Assembly: GCA_014192545.1 (NCBI GenBank)
Contig: BJHL01000011.1
Coordinates: forward strand, 1-64,000
Length of the DNA: 64,000 bases
Direction of reading: 5' to 3'
Origin: Phycisphaerae bacterium
Lineage (GTDB): Bacteria; Planctomycetota; Phycisphaerae; Phycisphaerales; UBA1924
Made by a program: the position numbers and the translations under genes. Of the stretch, positions 26,257 to 36,961 are shown one piece after another. How positions within the stretch are numbered: the stretch's first letter is position 1; the number at the start of each line of letters is the position of its first letter. Below the pieces are notes generated by a model. It made no database searches. It was not told the DNA's origin and saw only the letters and a program-made list of their open reading frames with translations.

Positions 26257-29200
26257 TCACAAATCCAATATATCACAATACACAACTCGCTCGCAGTCAG
26301 CGGTACAGGTCAGTTGTTTGGCAGACGGAGCGGAATCAGCCTGCACCTCCGTCACGACGAGTCGTCGCGGGCCGGTCTTTCGCCTCCAACGGAATTCCGT
26401 TGTCAGAATGACGCCTGCACGGTCGATGTCCGCATCGTCAGGGTTGTTCGAGAGCCCAACGTGCCGGACGATTGGCGCGCTCGAGTCACTTGAATCAGCG
26501 TCAGGGCAGTGACACATGGACCATCCCAAGATTGTGCCGACATGGTCGAACACGGGTTCAAAGAGTTCGATGCGGATAGTGGAGCACAACTCACCGTTTT
26601 GCGCGTGCGGGGGCACGCGGCCAGACACTACTACACGTATCCCTCGATCGTCGTTCGTTCGCGATACCTGCACCACACGATCTGAAGCGATCAGTGCAAA
26701 GTCGGAATGGGACGGCTTTGAAATCGCCAGTTCCGTCGATGTACTCAGCACCTGGTTGCCGCATTTGTTCGTTGCGTTGCTTGCCTTCTCTTGCATGTGG
26801 CCTGGCTGAACCCGGACGAGTGATAGTTTGGAAAAGGCGTCCGGCTGTGAAGGCTCTGGCAGATGAACATCAACATACCACCTATTGTGGTCGGGGTCAA
26901 ACATTGGATACGCGGTGTGAATGCCACGAGTCTTCTTCAATTCACGCAAAGCCTGCTGATCACACTCGATGATTCTTCCAAGCTGTTCAGGCGTGCTCGG
27001 ATAAAACGCTTCAGGATCAGCGGCTCCGGTTACTACTTCGTCATGTTCACTGACAGGAATCTGTCGAGACATCGCGAGGTGGGTGTCCACAGTGACAGGA
27101 TCCGCCGCCCATTCTGACGCTGTATTCTGAGCTGCTTCCGAGGCGATGCATCCGAATACGACGCCGATGCACTCGCCGGGCCCGCTGACGCAGGGATCTC
27201 CGGAAAGGTACACGCGCAGGGATCGCCTTTGGCAGGTGCTTGAATACACCTTTCGTTCTTCGTCGTATTGTCGGAGCCATCCAATCAGCGGCAGAATGTA
27301 CTCCGCACGCACTTCAGGTGGTGGCAGCTGCGTCCGTTGCTCGTCAAAGAACATCTTGCTGAGAAGTGGTGCTTCGTTGTTTTTACCTTGTGGAAAGTCA
27401 GAACTGAACCGCGAGTGGGACTCGCACCAGTATTGATAGAAGTACCGATACGCGTCACGCGATCCGCTGTGAAATGGAAAGTCCAACGGGTCCGATGCGA
27501 CGGTGCCGCGGGATTGTGCTGTATCGCGGGGGGACACGTTGTAGGTGTCCACCACCCCCCTGTGCTCTTTCCACACTATTTTTCCGCATTCCACACACGC
27601 CTTTGGCCACTTTCGCACCAATATCAGAGAGCCGGTTGAAGAACGATCCAAACAAATGCTGGCGGAACTGTCCTTCGCCGCGTCCGAAGCTACTTGTAGT
27701 TGACCCGCGTTATCCGTATTGTCCGCGCTATCTGATGGCTGGTTTGTACCGAAAAAATTTGCAAGTGCGAGAGACATTGCTTTGGCATGCTCGTGTTCGA
27801 TTGAACTGATGTGTGGTGATGCCAATGGACGTGAAACAGCGAATGCGCACGCGACGTCAAGAGCTGGCGTGACAAGCAGGTCCTCTGGTTTCAGCCCGAA
27901 ACCCTCTCCCTTATCCTTGTCGGTGCACAGTCCAAGCACGCGCTTCGCGTCATCGACGCACACGCTTCGGAGGCGTATCGAGCCCACAAATGACTTTGGC
28001 ACCGTCACGACAATCGACCTCGATACCGCAGCAAACCGCACGCTTGGTCTCGTAATGCTTTCGCTAGCCAACGTCACTAACTGAATTGGCTTTGCATCAG
28101 GCCAGCGGCGGCCATCCGGGTACCACGGTGCGCTTACCTCATCGCCTTCCAGCCAACTCTTGCCCGCTTCGTCAACGACATCAACGACGACGCCGCGTGC
28201 CAGCGGATCCGGGAGCCATCCTTCCTTGAACGCGTCATCATCAGGATGCGATCTGACGTATATAGGCGAGTCGAGCAAAGCGGGATTCGAGTTGAATTCC
28301 AACATGCGTTGAAGGCCGTGATCTGTTTTTCCGCGATCTTTGAGGGACCTGATGGTCCATGCGGGCCCGCTTGCCTGTGCGTCTCCCTCGGTTTTTCCCG
28401 TGTCGTTTGCGGTGAACACTTCGCAGTTCACGCTCAGTTCCCGCATGCCGTGGACAAACTGAGCAAGGCTGGTCACGCCGGACGTCGGATTCTGGCGATA
28501 CTCGCGAAGTGCCTCATCGAACACGCCGTGGCGCAGGGCAAAGTCTCTGTGAACTCGGGGCGGGACAATGCGTCGAGTATCTCGCGGCTGGTCCAGGCGC
28601 ACGACCATTCTGAGGAGCGTTCGACCCGGGTGCGTTGCCTGGCTCCAAGGCTCGTCAAGCATCACGACCGGTGGGGCAACAGACTCCCAGCGCAGACATG
28701 TACTGGTGACTATCTCATCTTTGTTTGGCTCGCGGACTCCCAGCACCGAACTCGAGTCGTCAACAACCGACGCCAGACCTTTGTCGAGAATTCGCACGGC
28801 CAGGTCATACTGGGTTCCGAAACGCAGTTCCGGCACTACTTCTGCTTCCCACGAGAGGCTTTGGTCGTCGTTCTGCGGTTTGAAGGTCGCGGCGAGATTC
28901 CTCCCGTGAAATGAAGCGAGCGTGGGCGGGGCGTGAGACTCCGGCGGCACTCGCCCCTGCGACACCTGCTCGGATGTGCCGTCAGTCGCGTGCAGCGTCG
29001 CTGCGCGAATCGGAATGAATCGCTCGCAATCGCAAGCATTCAATTTAACGCCGGTCATCGAACGCCAGCAGGAACTTGTGCTTCCGTCGCCTATTTTTCG
29101 AATGAGTACTTCGAATCCGCCAAGAAGATCGCCTCGCATGAGCGGCTTTGCGTCTCGGCGATTTTTGATGAGGTCCGTTGACGCCGACCACAGTGCCTCC

Positions 29201-31197
29201 ACAACGGCTCGGCTCGCGGGAATCACTGACAATCCGTCGCTGGTCAGCGATGCGAGTTGAGGTTGCTCATCCTCCGCACGCGAGTATCTTCCTGGAACTT
29301 CCCAGCGATGGGACTTGTCGTGCAGCCGCACGAGTTGCACGACAATGCCTTCATCGTCTGTGCTGACACGGCACGTGGCTTTGATGTTTGTCAACGTCTG
29401 TGCTTTGCCATCGTCACGGTCCACACGAAGACTTGCAAACGAATTCATCATTCCGACAAATGGCAGATTCACAAGGACCGGCACACGGTGCGCGATCTTT
29501 GAAACGGATTTCATCGCCAGATCACTTTTCTTGAGTTCGTCGCCTTTGGCCCGTTGATTCTTCGGCCATACCAGCTTCATTTGCTCATCGACCAAGCTCA
29601 ATTGTGTCTCGGTCGATCGAACGCTTCCGTCGTTGTTCACGACAAAGTACCAACCTAATCGTGTCGCCAGGTCTTCCGCCACTCGAATCAGCGAGTGGAC
29701 CGCAGCTTCCTCATTGAGTGTTCGCACACGTATGTGAGATTTGTGCAGATAGGTGCCACCTGCAGGATATGGCTTGGGATCGAATTCGTCAGTCGCTAGA
29801 CCATTCTTCCCGAGGCTTACCAATGTCAGTGAATGACGAAGCTTTGAAGCGAAGAGCGCCTTGACTGTTTCCGGAATGCTCTCGGGCACTGAGTCAACAA
29901 CTGGCTGCACGGCGACAGCAACGCCTGCAGGCAAGCTCTCAGCGCTGCAGGTCAGGTCGAAGCACAATCCGCACGCCCTCATGACCTGCGCGTAGTCGCG
30001 GAGCGCATCGATGCGCGATGCGAGATCGTCGCCTTTAACAGGCCGCCAGGGTGTTTGCTTGCCCGCTGCATCAACAGTTGAGCGGAAGAGCTGTTTTGTT
30101 TGCGAATTGCACCAGTAGCGAAGCAGAGTGAAACCACGATCGGCCGTAGCAGCGTCCGGTGGCTCTTCTCTGAAAGTCACTTCCAGATCAAGGTGGCGTT
30201 GACTGAACCAACTGGCTAGTTCCGATTCCTTGTCGTTGCCTGACTTCTGCTTGGTGAGTCGCATAGTCCCACCCAACGGAATGAGCAGGCTTGGTTCTGA
30301 TCGCACGCCTTCCTCTGGTTCGCCAATATCCCACGATACTTTAAGTTTGAGTGACTCGGTGGGGTCTACAAATACAAATAAGTCGCCCGGTCGAAGTGTG
30401 TGCGGCCTTTTTTGGCTCAGCCACACGCGATGGTCCATCGCGACAACATGTCCAGGACGGTGGATCGGAGGCGGAACACGCTGCACATACCTTTCGATGC
30501 TGACGACGTCATCTTCCCAGAGTGTTTTTAGTTTATTGCGAGTGCGAATGCCGTTCTCTTCGGCATTCGAGAACGCAGGACGCAGATGCTCGCGTCGGTT
30601 GTTCGTAAGACGATCCAGTTCACGCGACCACCACGGATCCGCTTCCTTTATCTGAGTCACAAGACTCTCGAGCGGCTTGGGCAGCGAGCCCACGCGAACG
30701 CGAAATTGATCGAGCGGATGCTCGCCATTCTTCTGAGAGCTCAAACCACCCATCATGCCGTATGCGGACTTGAGTGCTTCTCGAACCGACTTACGAGGAC
30801 TTTGTTTGATTGTTAGGTCTGGTGCCAGTGTCCGAATTGGCGAAACGGGCGCAACAGAAATCTTCTGCGCGGACGCTTCCGTCATATACACGTCGTTTTG
30901 ATCCAAACCAAGGTACTTTTTCCAGTTAAGGCTGCAGGGCTCCGCGTGAATCCTCTCGACGAGAACGTCAACCTTATCGCCGCCGTCAAGCCCTACTTGT
31001 TGCCTTGGTTCACGCGAAGTCACCAGATTGAAGCGGAGTTTTTGTACAAGCTCGGGCCACGCTTTCAGAAGTTCTTTGGTGTCGTGTTCATCGCTAGCCT
31101 TGAACTCAAAGGACACGAGTGCAGAGAAGACGAAGGTGCCTTTGTGCACGCCTCGGGGCAGGATTGTCCAGTGGATGATTGTGGGATCAACAGTCAT
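26257..31197 (-). CDS. Giant 1646-residue protein of unknown family
   Basis: No family recognised. The N-terminus has no signal peptide (TVDPTIIHWTILPRGVHKG). Composition is that of a large soluble, mostly beta-rich protein with many short segments rich in V, R and D. One CxxC pair near residue 1210 (KACVECGKIVW) could bind metal. No transmembrane span, ATPase or protease motif seen. The start overlaps the stop of the other giant gene (ATGA) with an AGGAGGGG site, so the two are coupled and probably made in similar amounts. It may form a complex with the Tat-exported 1593-residue protein, but with no signal of its own it would have to ride along or stay in the cytoplasm. Confidence 0.72.
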   Translation of the reverse strand: MTVDPTIIHWTILPRGVHKGTFVFSALVSFEFKASDEHDTKELLKAWPELVQKLRFNLVTSREPRQQVGLDGGDKVDVLVERIHAEPCSLNWKKYLGLDQNDVYMTEASAQKISVAPVSPIRTLAPDLTIKQSPRKSVREALKSAYGMMGGLSSQKNGEHPLDQFRVRVGSLPKPLESLVTQIKEADPWWSRELDRLTNNRREHLRPAFSNAEENGIRTRNKLKTLWEDDVVSIERYVQRVPPPIHRPGHVVAMDHRVWLSQKRPHTLRPGDLFVFVDPTESLKLKVSWDIGEPEEGVRSEPSLLIPLGGTMRLTKQKSGNDKESELASWFSQRHLDLEVTFREEPPDAATADRGFTLLRYWCNSQTKQLFRSTVDAAGKQTPWRPVKGDDLASRIDALRDYAQVMRACGLCFDLTCSAESLPAGVAVAVQPVVDSVPESIPETVKALFASKLRHSLTLVSLGKNGLATDEFDPKPYPAGGTYLHKSHIRVRTLNEEAAVHSLIRVAEDLATRLGWYFVVNNDGSVRSTETQLSLVDEQMKLVWPKNQRAKGDELKKSDLAMKSVSKIAHRVPVLVNLPFVGMMNSFASLRVDRDDGKAQTLTNIKATCRVSTDDEGIVVQLVRLHDKSHRWEVPGRYSRAEDEQPQLASLTSDGLSVIPASRAVVEALWSASTDLIKNRRDAKPLMRGDLLGGFEVLIRKIGDGSTSSCWRSMTGVKLNACDCERFIPIRAATLHATDGTSEQVSQGRVPPESHAPPTLASFHGRNLAATFKPQNDDQSLSWEAEVVPELRFGTQYDLAVRILDKGLASVVDDSSSVLGVREPNKDEIVTSTCLRWESVAPPVVMLDEPWSQATHPGRTLLRMVVRLDQPRDTRRIVPPRVHRDFALRHGVFDEALREYRQNPTSGVTSLAQFVHGMRELSVNCEVFTANDTGKTEGDAQASGPAWTIRSLKDRGKTDHGLQRMLEFNSNPALLDSPIYVRSHPDDDAFKEGWLPDPLARGVVVDVVDEAGKSWLEGDEVSAPWYPDGRRWPDAKPIQLVTLASESITRPSVRFAAVSRSIVVTVPKSFVGSIRLRSVCVDDAKRVLGLCTDKDKGEGFGLKPEDLLVTPALDVACAFAVSRPLASPHISSIEHEHAKAMSLALANFFGTNQPSDSADNTDNAGQLQVASDAAKDSSASICLDRSSTGSLILVRKWPKACVECGKIVWKEHRGVVDTYNVSPRDTAQSRGTVASDPLDFPFHSGSRDAYRYFYQYWCESHSRFSSDFPQGKNNEAPLLSKMFFDEQRTQLPPPEVRAEYILPLIGWLRQYDEERKVYSSTCQRRSLRVYLSGDPCVSGPGECIGVVFGCIASEAAQNTASEWAADPVTVDTHLAMSRQIPVSEHDEVVTGAADPEAFYPSTPEQLGRIIECDQQALRELKKTRGIHTAYPMFDPDHNRWYVDVHLPEPSQPDAFSKLSLVRVQPGHMQEKASNATNKCGNQVLSTSTELAISKPSHSDFALIASDRVVQVSRTNDDRGIRVVVSGRVPPHAQNGELCSTIRIELFEPVFDHVGTILGWSMCHCPDADSSDSSAPIVRHVGLSNNPDDADIDRAGVILTTEFRWRRKTGPRRLVVTEVQADSAPSAKQLTCTADCERVVYCDILDL

Positions 31198-34100
31198 GGC
31201 CCCTCCTGTAACTCATTGAACAAGATGCAGTTGTCGGCCCACGCTGCGAGGTTGCGCTCCGGAGATTGAACACTGTCGCCAATATGGCGCATCGTGGTTC
31301 TAACTGAGGTGTTACTCGACAACCGAGTTGATTCGTCCGATGTTGATCCCTGAAATTCGTGTCGAACTGAGAAGCCGACCGAGATGTCGAAGAAAAACAG
31401 GCTGATCTCGATAGTCACTCGAGCCTCGCCGTACACGACAGACTGTCTGCCTCGCTTTTCGTATGTGATGCCGACAAAGAGCTCGATGCTGGCTTTGAAG
31501 AATCCGAGCACGACGATCCGCCCCGAAGCACGAACATAGCCCGAGATAGTCAGTGCGTCCGCCGCGCGCCGGTAGTAGATTCCAGCGAGTACTTCCGCAC
31601 GACCGGAGGCGACAACGACATCGAGCTCAAACAGCCCGCCGAACTCGATGGACGCCTCCATCGATTCAACGCCCTTTGCCGAGACCCGCAACGCAAAGAA
31701 GCCTCCACCGCCGAATATGCCGATGTTGACCAGGAAGGGCGCAGCACGGCTGCTGATGCCGAGTTCAACGGTTGCCCGTTCGCCCGTGAACGGCAACAAA
31801 AGGTGCAGGCCAAAGCGCAGATCCCGCAGGCCGAATGCACCGGCCGCGATCTTGTCAAACCCAAAGCCAAAGCCCGCCGAAATCCCTCTCGAATCGATAT
31901 CGATCTTCGGACCATTCTTTGGCGAAATCGCTCTGGCGAGCTCCGCGAGCATGGCGAGGCCTTGTCCGAACGCAATGGAAGCGATCTTCAGGTCGACGAC
32001 TGGAGCCGCACCGTTCACGGAAGTGAAGGCCAGGCGTTCAACAGCGACCGTCAGGAAAGGTGAACCACCGATGAGTCGCAGATCAAAGTCCCGCAGCGCC
32101 ACATGGACGACAGAGCGGGTGTCGACTCGCTGCTCAATGAGAGAGGCGTCCATTTCTATGTCGAGCGCAAACTCAAGATCATTTGCCTGACCTGCCTTCG
32201 CGATCGCAGAGGCCTGTGCGGGAAATCTCCCGCGTCTTGGCACGAACGGCCCGGCTTCTTGCAGCGTTGTTCCCCAGCGGTGAGAGATGTGGAACAAAGT
32301 CGGTGTTGTCGCGTCTTCAAGTTCCTTCTTGAGCTTCTTGCTGAGGTCGCGAACCTCCTCGTATTGATCAGTCAGGTTTTTTGCAACGGGTGAGATTGCG
32401 CTTGAGATTGCCTTCCATCCCTCGACAACAACGTTGGAGCCGAACTCTTTCACTGCACTTTCAGCTTTGCTAATTGCTTCTGTGGCCTGCTCTCTCCAGT
32501 CCTTGAGCTTCGCATCAAGGCGCTTGCTTGGCTCCTGAAGCACAGTTGTTAGCTCACGTTCTACGGCACCACGGAGCATCACGGCAAGCGCCTGGCGGGC
32601 TAATGTTGGATCAGGGGTCGAATGCCAAGCCAGTAAGCTCTCGAGCAGCGCTTCGTTGACTTCATTGTCGGCTTTGATTTTGATGTCACGCATCACGTCT
32701 TTAATGGCCTTGTCATACGCCAATCTTGCGGCGCACGTTGCGTCCGCGAGCTGCGAACGCAGACTGCCGTAGTATGACTCTACTTGCTTGCTCACGGCAC
32801 CAAGTCGCGCCGCAAGTATTGACTTTGGGTTGCCCAGCACGTCTTTGAGCAGTGTCAGATTGTCGTCAAGTTGCCCCGCAGCATCTACAATCCTCCTCGG
32901 ATCGAGCGTCTGCACGTCGTGCAGCAATTGCTCTGCTGTATCTCGCACTCGCTCGATATCGCCCAAAACGCCTCGGGCAACGCTCGCCCATGCTTCTACT
33001 TGCGCTGCGTTCTGCTGCAACTCCGCAGACACCAACGACACGGCTTTCGCCCAGCCGGACATCAGCCGATGCGCGTTCGCTTCTATCTCGCGTTGCATCC
33101 ACGATTCGATCCAGCGGGCAAGATCGCGCAGTTGCTCCTCTCGTGTCCGAACTTCACTGCCCCCGCGATCCTGAATGTACTCGATCAGCGGTTTCGAAGC
33201 GTACTCGAATTGCGCGATACCCCCTGCGATTTTCGCGTGTAGGACCGCGTGCAACTCATCAACATAGCCAGCAAACACGTCTTCCAACGTGCGCACATTC
33301 TGGACTTCGTTCCAAGCAATGATGATTTCCTTTATCTCATCTTGATCTGAAACGGTTGCACGAATCCTCTCAATCGCTTCGCGCGGGATCGATCCGACCA
33401 GGCTCATGCCGAGCGTTTTGCGTGCTCTGTCTACATGCAGCGCGAACAGAGTCATGGTCTTTATAGTCGACCGAACTTTTGTGTTTTCATCTCGGAACGC
33501 GCGGACGAGCATCGCGGATCGATCGGTCCAGGTCTGTGCCAGCTCGCGGAAGTCTGCGACATGCTCGAATTGGCGCAGCGCGTCTGAGATTTCTGTAAGT
33601 TTGTCCAGCGGTGCTCGGACGCGCTCGACTTCCCTCGCGAGCATCGTGGGGAGCTGCTCTGCAACCTTCGTCGCATCGCGGATCGGCGCGACAACGTCAC
33701 CCAGCCCCACACAGCCGAGTATGTCACATCCGTCTTTGACACTAGCGAAAAAGTCCTTCGCGAGGTTGGCAACCTCTTGCAACTGCCCCGCCGCCAGGCC
33801 CATCGGGCCCAGCGTTCGAGAGAGGGTTCCCACCGTCACAGTTGGGTTGATCAGCGACGACGAGGGAGCCTGCGGGAACGGCAGCTTCGGCGGATCGTTC
33901 AGCACACTCAAAATCGAATCGGTTGGATTTTTGTGCGGCGCTTCATCGAAGGGCTTGCCCTTGTTCTTTGTGCGGGGCATCAGGCCGAACTTGGCAAACT
34001 CGTCTGTGTACTTGACCCGCACCTCGGCGTCCGGCGCCCCAGCGAAGAGCGGACTGATCGACCTGGACGTCGCCGACGCACTCTCCATTGTGGGATGGAT

Positions 34101-35975
34101 GCGTGCTTCCCAGTCCGAGCCGTCAGTGCGGGCAGTTGAGTGATTCCAGTTGTTCTCGACGGTCGACTCAATTCCAAAGACAACATCATGCACCACTGGC
34201 GGCGGATTCGGTTCCTTCGCATCGCCTTCCAATCCACTTCGTTCACTCACCATCGTCAGCGGAAAGCCGCCGAGATTCATGGTGCGCCCGGGATAGGGAC
34301 CTTTGGTTGGTTTTGGCAGGTTGTCAGGATCGGGCGTTCGCGGAACTCCTGTCTCGTATTCCGCCATGGCTTCCCTAAGCACTTTGTCGCTACTGGGATC
34401 GTCCTTTGTGACAACAACTTTGCTCACCCAGAACATCGGGCACGTCGCTTCCCGCGTTGATCCATTCCGGTCAGTGACTTTGACGTGGAAGCGTACAGGG
34501 ACATGACCCCTCTCCAAGCACAGCCATGCATACCGCGCAGAGCCTCCGCACTCCTCAGACTCGAACCTGATGCAATTCACATTGAGCGGCTGGGTTTGTG
34601 TTTCCTGGACCTCGACCCGCCTGAACGGCCATCGCATTCCCATCAGTGGCTTATCAGCGGTATCTGCGCCGTACTTTTCGGGTTCTAGCTTGGCATAGTC
34701 CCAGTATTGCTGTTTCAACTCGACCAACCACGTCTCGCGGAGCGTTGCCACGGAGAGTGTTTTCGCGTTTTCTGGAGCAGCAACTTCGTGAATCTCGCGG
34801 TTTCTGCGCTGAATCAAGACTGCAGGAATCAGGAATGGCCAGAGCAACCCTCCGTATGCGACGGTGGCTTCCAGATCGCGCCCGAAGCGGATCCTGTGCG
34901 TCCACTTTTCAATACCCACCTCGGGCCTTCTCACAGCGGTTTGTATATCCGCGTGCAGCCCGATTGAAGAGATCATCGCGTGCTTTACAGTCACGAGCGG
35001 TTGGCAAGGGTCAAGATATGAATCGGGGTTGACGATCTTGTTGGCATCAGAGTCTTTTGGCAGGTATGTCAACGAGTCGTTGTAGTCTGACGCGCAGCAG
35101 GCGACCTGGTCTGACACGCCACTCTCCGTCTGCGGCCGCCTCCTGACATCAAAGCCGACTGTGGTTGATTCGGCGTCTTTCGATTTGGTCTGCGCCGTCA
35201 TGCGGGCCGCCCAGAGCGGCATCCGTTGAATGCGTTGCTCATGATCCGTGACGAGTCGGCCCACACTCGAATCGAACTTCACTGTGCACTTTGTGGTGGG
35301 AACCAATAGCATGCCCAACGGTGCTTCGATAAATTGACTCGGGGAGCCATCTGGCAAGTTCTTCACGTCGGGCTTGAGCGCAACATTGCGCCAAGTAAGT
35401 ATGTTCGTGGCGTCAAGCGGCAGATAGCCGTGCCAGAACGGGGCCATGCCGGGGGGGATGGTGATGTCGAGTTTGGAGTTTCCGGCAAGGCGCGCTAGAC
35501 GCCTCAAAGGGATCGTTCCCTTAATACGCAACTGCTGACTCACTTCTTCAAAGTCGCAGGCAGCGAACACCTGTTCGGCCAGGTGCTGAGGGGGGAAGCA
35601 GACTGTGCACGGAAGCCCGGGTGAACTAGCGGGGCCGATGTATAGCCCGGGAACTCCATCACGAAAGTTACTAGGAATTCTCTGTAAAAGATGGATGGGG
35701 ACATTTTCCAGTCGAAGCGAGCCAAGTGCAGGAGCATGAAACACTCGAATGCTGATCGCTCTCTTTCTGCGATCAATCAACATGTCTTCATCGGTGCGCA
35801 GCAAGAAGTCCATCCGCAGAGGCCTCGGAAGGCGTCCGGTTGGTTCCAGCACCCACAGGGTGTCGGCGTATCTTGTACGCGTTTCGCTGGCAGATGCGGC
35901 TACTGGCAGAAGGATGATCACTGACGCGCCAAGAAACTCTCGGCGGGAAAGGGAGTGAGCTGTTTCACGTTCCAT
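31194..35975 (-). CDS. Giant 1593-residue Tat-exported protein with long helical region and beta-rich C-terminus
   Basis: Signal: HSLSRREFLGASVIILLPV is a twin-arginine motif plus hydrophobic core, with a likely cleavage after SASA. Residues about 30-720 form a mixed domain region containing cysteines (PCTVC, VACCAS). Residues about 730-1230 are strongly helical and probably coiled-coil (for example VRAPLDKLTEISDALRQFEH). Residues about 1250-1560 are alternating hydrophobic strands rich in G and F (FLVNIGIFGGGGFFALRVS, RIVVLGFFKASIELFVGI), resembling a repetitive beta sheet or lipid-facing structure. The start has an AAAGGAGG site. No named family fits. Tat export implies folding before secretion, perhaps with a cofactor or a partner. 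Confidence 0.75.
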   Translation of the reverse strand: MERETAHSLSRREFLGASVIILLPVAASASETRTRYADTLWVLEPTGRLPRPLRMDFLLRTDEDMLIDRRKRAISIRVFHAPALGSLRLENVPIHLLQRIPSNFRDGVPGLYIGPASSPGLPCTVCFPPQHLAEQVFAACDFEEVSQQLRIKGTIPLRRLARLAGNSKLDITIPPGMAPFWHGYLPLDATNILTWRNVALKPDVKNLPDGSPSQFIEAPLGMLLVPTTKCTVKFDSSVGRLVTDHEQRIQRMPLWAARMTAQTKSKDAESTTVGFDVRRRPQTESGVSDQVACCASDYNDSLTYLPKDSDANKIVNPDSYLDPCQPLVTVKHAMISSIGLHADIQTAVRRPEVGIEKWTHRIRFGRDLEATVAYGGLLWPFLIPAVLIQRRNREIHEVAAPENAKTLSVATLRETWLVELKQQYWDYAKLEPEKYGADTADKPLMGMRWPFRRVEVQETQTQPLNVNCIRFESEECGGSARYAWLCLERGHVPVRFHVKVTDRNGSTREATCPMFWVSKVVVTKDDPSSDKVLREAMAEYETGVPRTPDPDNLPKPTKGPYPGRTMNLGGFPLTMVSERSGLEGDAKEPNPPPVVHDVVFGIESTVENNWNHSTARTDGSDWEARIHPTMESASATSRSISPLFAGAPDAEVRVKYTDEFAKFGLMPRTKNKGKPFDEAPHKNPTDSILSVLNDPPKLPFPQAPSSSLINPTVTVGTLSRTLGPMGLAAGQLQEVANLAKDFFASVKDGCDILGCVGLGDVVAPIRDATKVAEQLPTMLAREVERVRAPLDKLTEISDALRQFEHVADFRELAQTWTDRSAMLVRAFRDENTKVRSTIKTMTLFALHVDRARKTLGMSLVGSIPREAIERIRATVSDQDEIKEIIIAWNEVQNVRTLEDVFAGYVDELHAVLHAKIAGGIAQFEYASKPLIEYIQDRGGSEVRTREEQLRDLARWIESWMQREIEANAHRLMSGWAKAVSLVSAELQQNAAQVEAWASVARGVLGDIERVRDTAEQLLHDVQTLDPRRIVDAAGQLDDNLTLLKDVLGNPKSILAARLGAVSKQVESYYGSLRSQLADATCAARLAYDKAIKDVMRDIKIKADNEVNEALLESLLAWHSTPDPTLARQALAVMLRGAVERELTTVLQEPSKRLDAKLKDWREQATEAISKAESAVKEFGSNVVVEGWKAISSAISPVAKNLTDQYEEVRDLSKKLKKELEDATTPTLFHISHRWGTTLQEAGPFVPRRGRFPAQASAIAKAGQANDLEFALDIEMDASLIEQRVDTRSVVHVALRDFDLRLIGGSPFLTVAVERLAFTSVNGAAPVVDLKIASIAFGQGLAMLAELARAISPKNGPKIDIDSRGISAGFGFGFDKIAAGAFGLRDLRFGLHLLLPFTGERATVELGISSRAAPFLVNIGIFGGGGFFALRVSAKGVESMEASIEFGGLFELDVVVASGRAEVLAGIYYRRAADALTISGYVRASGRIVVLGFFKASIELFVGITYEKRGRQSVVYGEARVTIEISLFFFDISVGFSVRHEFQGSTSDESTRLSSNTSVRTTMRHIGDSVQSPERNLAAWADNCILFNELQEGP

Positions 35976-36005
35976 GCTACCGCCTCCTTTGCGTGATGTG
36001 TCAGG

Positions 36006-36947
36006 TCAACGCTTGCTTGCACGTGCGCGAGAACGCGGCTTGCCTGCTCCGTTACGCGTGCCGACTGGTTTCTTGCGTTTCGGCGACGGTGCGCCGGTAA
36101 GCATCGAGACGAGCACTCCGGTCACTTTCTTGAAGTCGGCGGCGCTCGCTAGGAATGCCTTTTTACGAACCGGGCGGTTAGGATCGTTGGGGCCCGTTCC
36201 ACGCCACCAATGGTCAAGCCAGTACTGGGTGTGAAAGTCCAGATCGCTGGAGTTGATCGGTGCAGATATCATCCAGAACGCGATCCGAGCCAAGAGCGTT
36301 GTGAAATGATCGTTGGTCAGAAGCAGGGTTTCAAGCAGTTCGTTCGTACCCCACTTCTTTGAAGCTGCGATTCTCTTTGTACTCTCTTCAAGGTCGCCTG
36401 CGTTACAGCCTCCAACATCGCACAATGCAGCCCACCAGGACTTATTCATCTTGATCGCATAGACAACCGTTTCTGTAGCTCTGTCGGGCTCAAACATGTA
36501 GATGCCGCGCCCAGGCCCGCCACCGATCTGCGTCCGATGCATCAAACGCAATGATTCGTGCCACGCCACGCGGTGCAGGAAGAGGCTCTTGTGAGGGTCG
36601 ATTGCACCCGTGTGGTCAACAATGCTAATGCACGAACTTACAACCGCTGTTAACTGTGCGACTCGCTCGAGGTCCTTCGGTGCGTCCGCGTTTGGCAGAC
36701 GAGCAAGTCGCTGAGGTAATTTGCACGCGTCAATCGGGGTCACACTCCAACAACGATTCAGATCTGAAATCGTTGCGTCAACATCGCGGCACATCGCTTC
36801 GACAGCGGCTTGTCTCGTCGCGAAGGGCCCAAGGTGCTTGTTGCCAACCGGCGACCCACCCTCGGGTATGACGCTGCAGACATTTCCCATCGAGGTCTTG
36901 TACACCCAGAATAATTCGCTTGAACTAGTACTTTTCTTTGCCGTCAT
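36006..36947 (-). CDS. Lysozyme-like peptidoglycan hydrolase, putative
   Basis: A 313-residue protein. The segment AWHESLRLMHRTQIGG followed by PGRGIYMFEPDRA matches the catalytic region of a phage-associated muramidase-like family, in which ES(x)nRxQxGGPxRGxxxFE carries the catalytic glutamate. The N-terminal 100 residues have no signal peptide; the last 30 are lysine- and arginine-rich. The ATG at 36947 is chosen because AAAGGAG lies 8 bases upstream; a GTG 18 bases earlier is unlikely. It sits 14 bases after the M23 lipoprotein gene and 30 before the Tat-exported giant gene. Family match is by motif recall, so moderate. Confidence 0.6.
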   Translation of the reverse strand: MTAKKSTSSSELFWVYKTSMGNVCSVIPEGGSPVGNKHLGPFATRQAAVEAMCRDVDATISDLNRCWSVTPIDACKLPQRLARLPNADAPKDLERVAQLTAVVSSCISIVDHTGAIDPHKSLFLHRVAWHESLRLMHRTQIGGGPGRGIYMFEPDRATETVVYAIKMNKSWWAALCDVGGCNAGDLEESTKRIAASKKWGTNELLETLLLTNDHFTTLLARIAFWMISAPINSSDLDFHTQYWLDHWWRGTGPNDPNRPVRKKAFLASAADFKKVTGVLVSMLTGAPSPKRKKPVGTRNGAGKPRSRARASKR

Positions 36948-36961
36948 CGATTCACTCCTTT

